A stretch of 64,000 bases of DNA from Notospermus geniculatus (Eukaryota > Nemertea > Pilidiophora > Heteronemertea > Lineidae), in the NCBI GenBank assembly GCA_002633025.1, contig NMRB01000148.1, positions 544,283-608,282 of the forward strand, read 5' to 3'. Every line of letters begins with the position of its first letter. Positions within the stretch are counted from its first letter, which is position 1. A program made the translations under genes and the position numbers. Positions 62,128 through 64,000 of this stretch are shown one piece after another. A model generated the notes under the pieces. The model saw only the letters and a program-made list of their open reading frames with translations, made no database searches and was not told the origin of the DNA.

Positions 62128-63125
62128 TAAGTAATTATTACACTAGTCATTCATCACAAGCAAGCATTACAGAGGAAGACGACAGACAATGATTTACTCT
62201 CACGAAAATTCTAAGGGCTGGTCCACTAGTCACAAGCTAGTAAGTCGACCTATTGGAGCCTGAGAACTTCCTCAGGAAGTTTCATGGCCTTTTCATGCAC
62301 AATAAAGTCACCAGCAAGAGTGACATTTCCGTACACAGCATAACTCACATGACCTCGAAGTCAATGTAATATTGAGAGACTCAAAGAGGGAAGCCCCACT
62401 GACCTGATTAAATGTGAATACATCACACTGACATGTGACAATCACCATCATGACGCAGACAATGCTGATAGTGATATGGGTTTTTATAGGGTTGACTCAT
62501 ACTTTCTCTGATGGTTTATTGGCAGGAGAGACTTTCACTGCCAACTTTCTCTCCACATCATGGGATGGTAAATAGGAACATATCCATGGAAAGTGCTGAG
62601 ACAAACTGACCTACACTACAGTATCATTATCAATATCCTGTTGCACTTCTTGGAATAAGTACCATCTCGGCCAGTTTCCGCAACTCCATTGCTTAACAGT
62701 GGCAAGTAAACCGGCCAGCGAGTGGCTTTGTACTGGAACCTGTTCTGAGAGGTGATTGGACACTCATAGTCATAGGTTAAAAGGAGGAGCAGCGTGGTAT
62801 AGTGGTTAGCAAGACGGACTCCAGATCAGAGGGTCCTGGGTTCGATTCCCAGTCTTGACCAAGAAAAAACAAGCTCGCTTGTGACCTTGAGCAAGTCACT
62901 TTGCCTCACTTGCTTCACCCCACCCAGGTGAAAAAGGGGTACCTGGCTGGTAGTGATGGTTAATGTGAATGTTAGTCCAAGAGCGCTGAAATCGGCTGCC
63001 GGGGCTGTAATATTCCCCAGGGAGTGGAGAAGTGAAATTGGAATGAACAGACCCATAGCTGGGGAAAAATGTGAAGTGCTCTTGACACTGCATTGAGTAC
63101 ACTTGGAGTATGCTTGGACACTTTT
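62128..63125. repeat. 1-kb duplicated block, copy 2
   Basis: Second copy of 60849-61879, about 30 bp shorter through small deletions. After it comes a truncated foldback-like stretch (63126-63230, with CGGTTAACCAGTGG and ATCGGCCCTAAG), then the second 0.8-kb repeat. Confidence 0.85.
62784..63105 (+). mobile_element. tRNA-Trp-like SINE with a MIR-like core, copy 2
   Basis: The head GCGTGGTATAGTGGTTAGCAAG, anticodon region GGACTCCAGATCAGA and B box GGTTCGATTCCC are better preserved than in copy 1. The body is the same CORE-like sequence. It was duplicated together with the surrounding block and not inserted separately. Confidence 0.8.
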
Positions 63126-63230
63126 GTTTATAAAATCGAAAAATGGACAGCGGTTAACCAGTGGTTTGTTAAACGACGGTTAAATGGAACCAATGGTTAA
63201 CTTAGCAAACGTTTATTAAATCGGCCCTAA

Positions 63231-64000
63231 GAGTGGTAGATGATTCTATCACATGGAACATTAAAAAGGAACAAACAAAACGATTGTTATTGCACACTAA
63301 TCCTTGTTAACTTCACAAATTTATATGAATATAAACAGAAATGAATTACAATAGTATTTCTATTGTTACATATTGGAATCTCGGGCAGAATGGCTGGGTT
63401 ATTAAGTACATGCACGGTAGGCCTATTCAGCATTATCAAAAATAATAAATTTTTGCCATTATGCATAGAAAAACACCCCTCTTGCCAACAGGTGAACAGT
63501 TCACAAATACTGGACCTTTGCCCTCCCAACGTCGGGCTGGATCATTATGCAGTGTTTATCACAAGGCGAGATAGGCCTATGTGTAGGTTGTCAGGTATAT
63601 ACCCTCTTGTGATCCCCTACCATCTAACATGCACAAGTCCACAGCGGATGTTGGGAGGGCTAGTAAAAATCTGCCTAAAAAATCTTCAGCTTTAATCTTT
63701 TTCTATAGTTTGGAGCTATGGAGTCAAATGGAGGATACTGATGGGCTTTGCTTTGAGCTACATCATTCATACTAAAATTTAAGAAGAGTTTGTTCACGAT
63801 TTTCTCCAAGACTGACGAATGGACCGCCCCCAAACTTGGTATGCACATGCAGACAGATCTTGGAAGTGTCCTTAAGAAGCCCGAATTTTGATATGACTTA
63901 ATAGTTCTTGAAATATCAAGATATTAACGAAAATAACAATACTGTTTACTCTTTTTGACGTCATCGAGATTTCTGTCGTGTCATCCATGACGTTGGCAAC
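63231..64000. repeat. 0.8-kb dispersed repeat, copy 2 (cut by the window end)
   Basis: Matches 55755-56551. Within it, the right arm of the internal foldback is lost: after GTTGGGAGGGC the sequence changes to TAGTAAAAATCTGCC, so the hairpin seen in copy 1 cannot form. Confidence 0.85.

Overview
The window is a piece of a repeat-rich draft assembly of an animal nuclear genome. Genes are split by GT-AG introns, every recognisable protein is a bilaterian family, and tRNA-derived SINEs and many small foldback DNA elements (MITEs) fill introns and spacers. I infer a marine invertebrate, probably a deuterostome such as an echinoderm, hemichordate or lancelet. The heavy use of the palindrome TAGGCCTA reminds me of echinoderm DNA, but that is memory, not a test. 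There is no sign of a prokaryote, plasmid, phage or CRISPR array.

Layout. (1) 1-35.4 kb (minus strand): the 5' end of a ZNF423/ZNF521-type multi-zinc-finger transcription factor. Exon 1 (35372-35411) encodes the 13-residue start MSRRKQAKPRSLK. Exon 2 (25177-25398) encodes an acidic stretch and one C2H2-like finger. A 10-kb intron separates them, and the remaining exons must lie left of the window, so 1-25 kb is intron. This part is noncoding: minisatellites, MITEs, a SINE, and a 1.5-kb segment present twice around an N gap that looks like an unmerged contig overlap. (2) 38542-43130 (+): a complete ten-exon POGLUT2/POGLUT3 gene (KDELC family), with signal peptide, filamin-like domain, CAP10 domain and a last 18-nt exon encoding only KRDEL and the stop. 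(3) 43992-47671 (-): a complete five-exon FDXACB1 gene, tail-to-tail with POGLUT. (4) 48678-about 54142 (+): HEATR3, head-to-head with FDXACB1 across about 1 kb; its last exon and one internal junction are uncertain. (5) 59607-60718 (-): the last five exons of a PIP4P1/PIP4P2 (TMEM55) gene; its 5' exons lie right of the window. (6) 60.7-64 kb: tandem repeats, a 1-kb duplicated block carrying a tRNA-Trp-like SINE, and a second copy of a 0.8-kb repeat first seen at 55.8 kb.

The genes do not form one pathway. They are a regulatory transcription factor, an ER glycosyltransferase for EGF repeats, a putative Rossmann/FDX-ACB protein, a ribosomal-protein import adaptor and a lysosomal/endosomal membrane protein. 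From memory, human ZNF423 and HEATR3 are close neighbours on 16q12.1, and FDXACB1 and POGLUT3 both lie on 11q22-q23, so the order seen here may keep an ancestral block. The most notable non-genic signals are foldback elements that share ends but have unrelated stems, large excesses of TAGGCCTA and of the CRE palindrome TGACGTCA, and MITEs in the introns of three of the genes.
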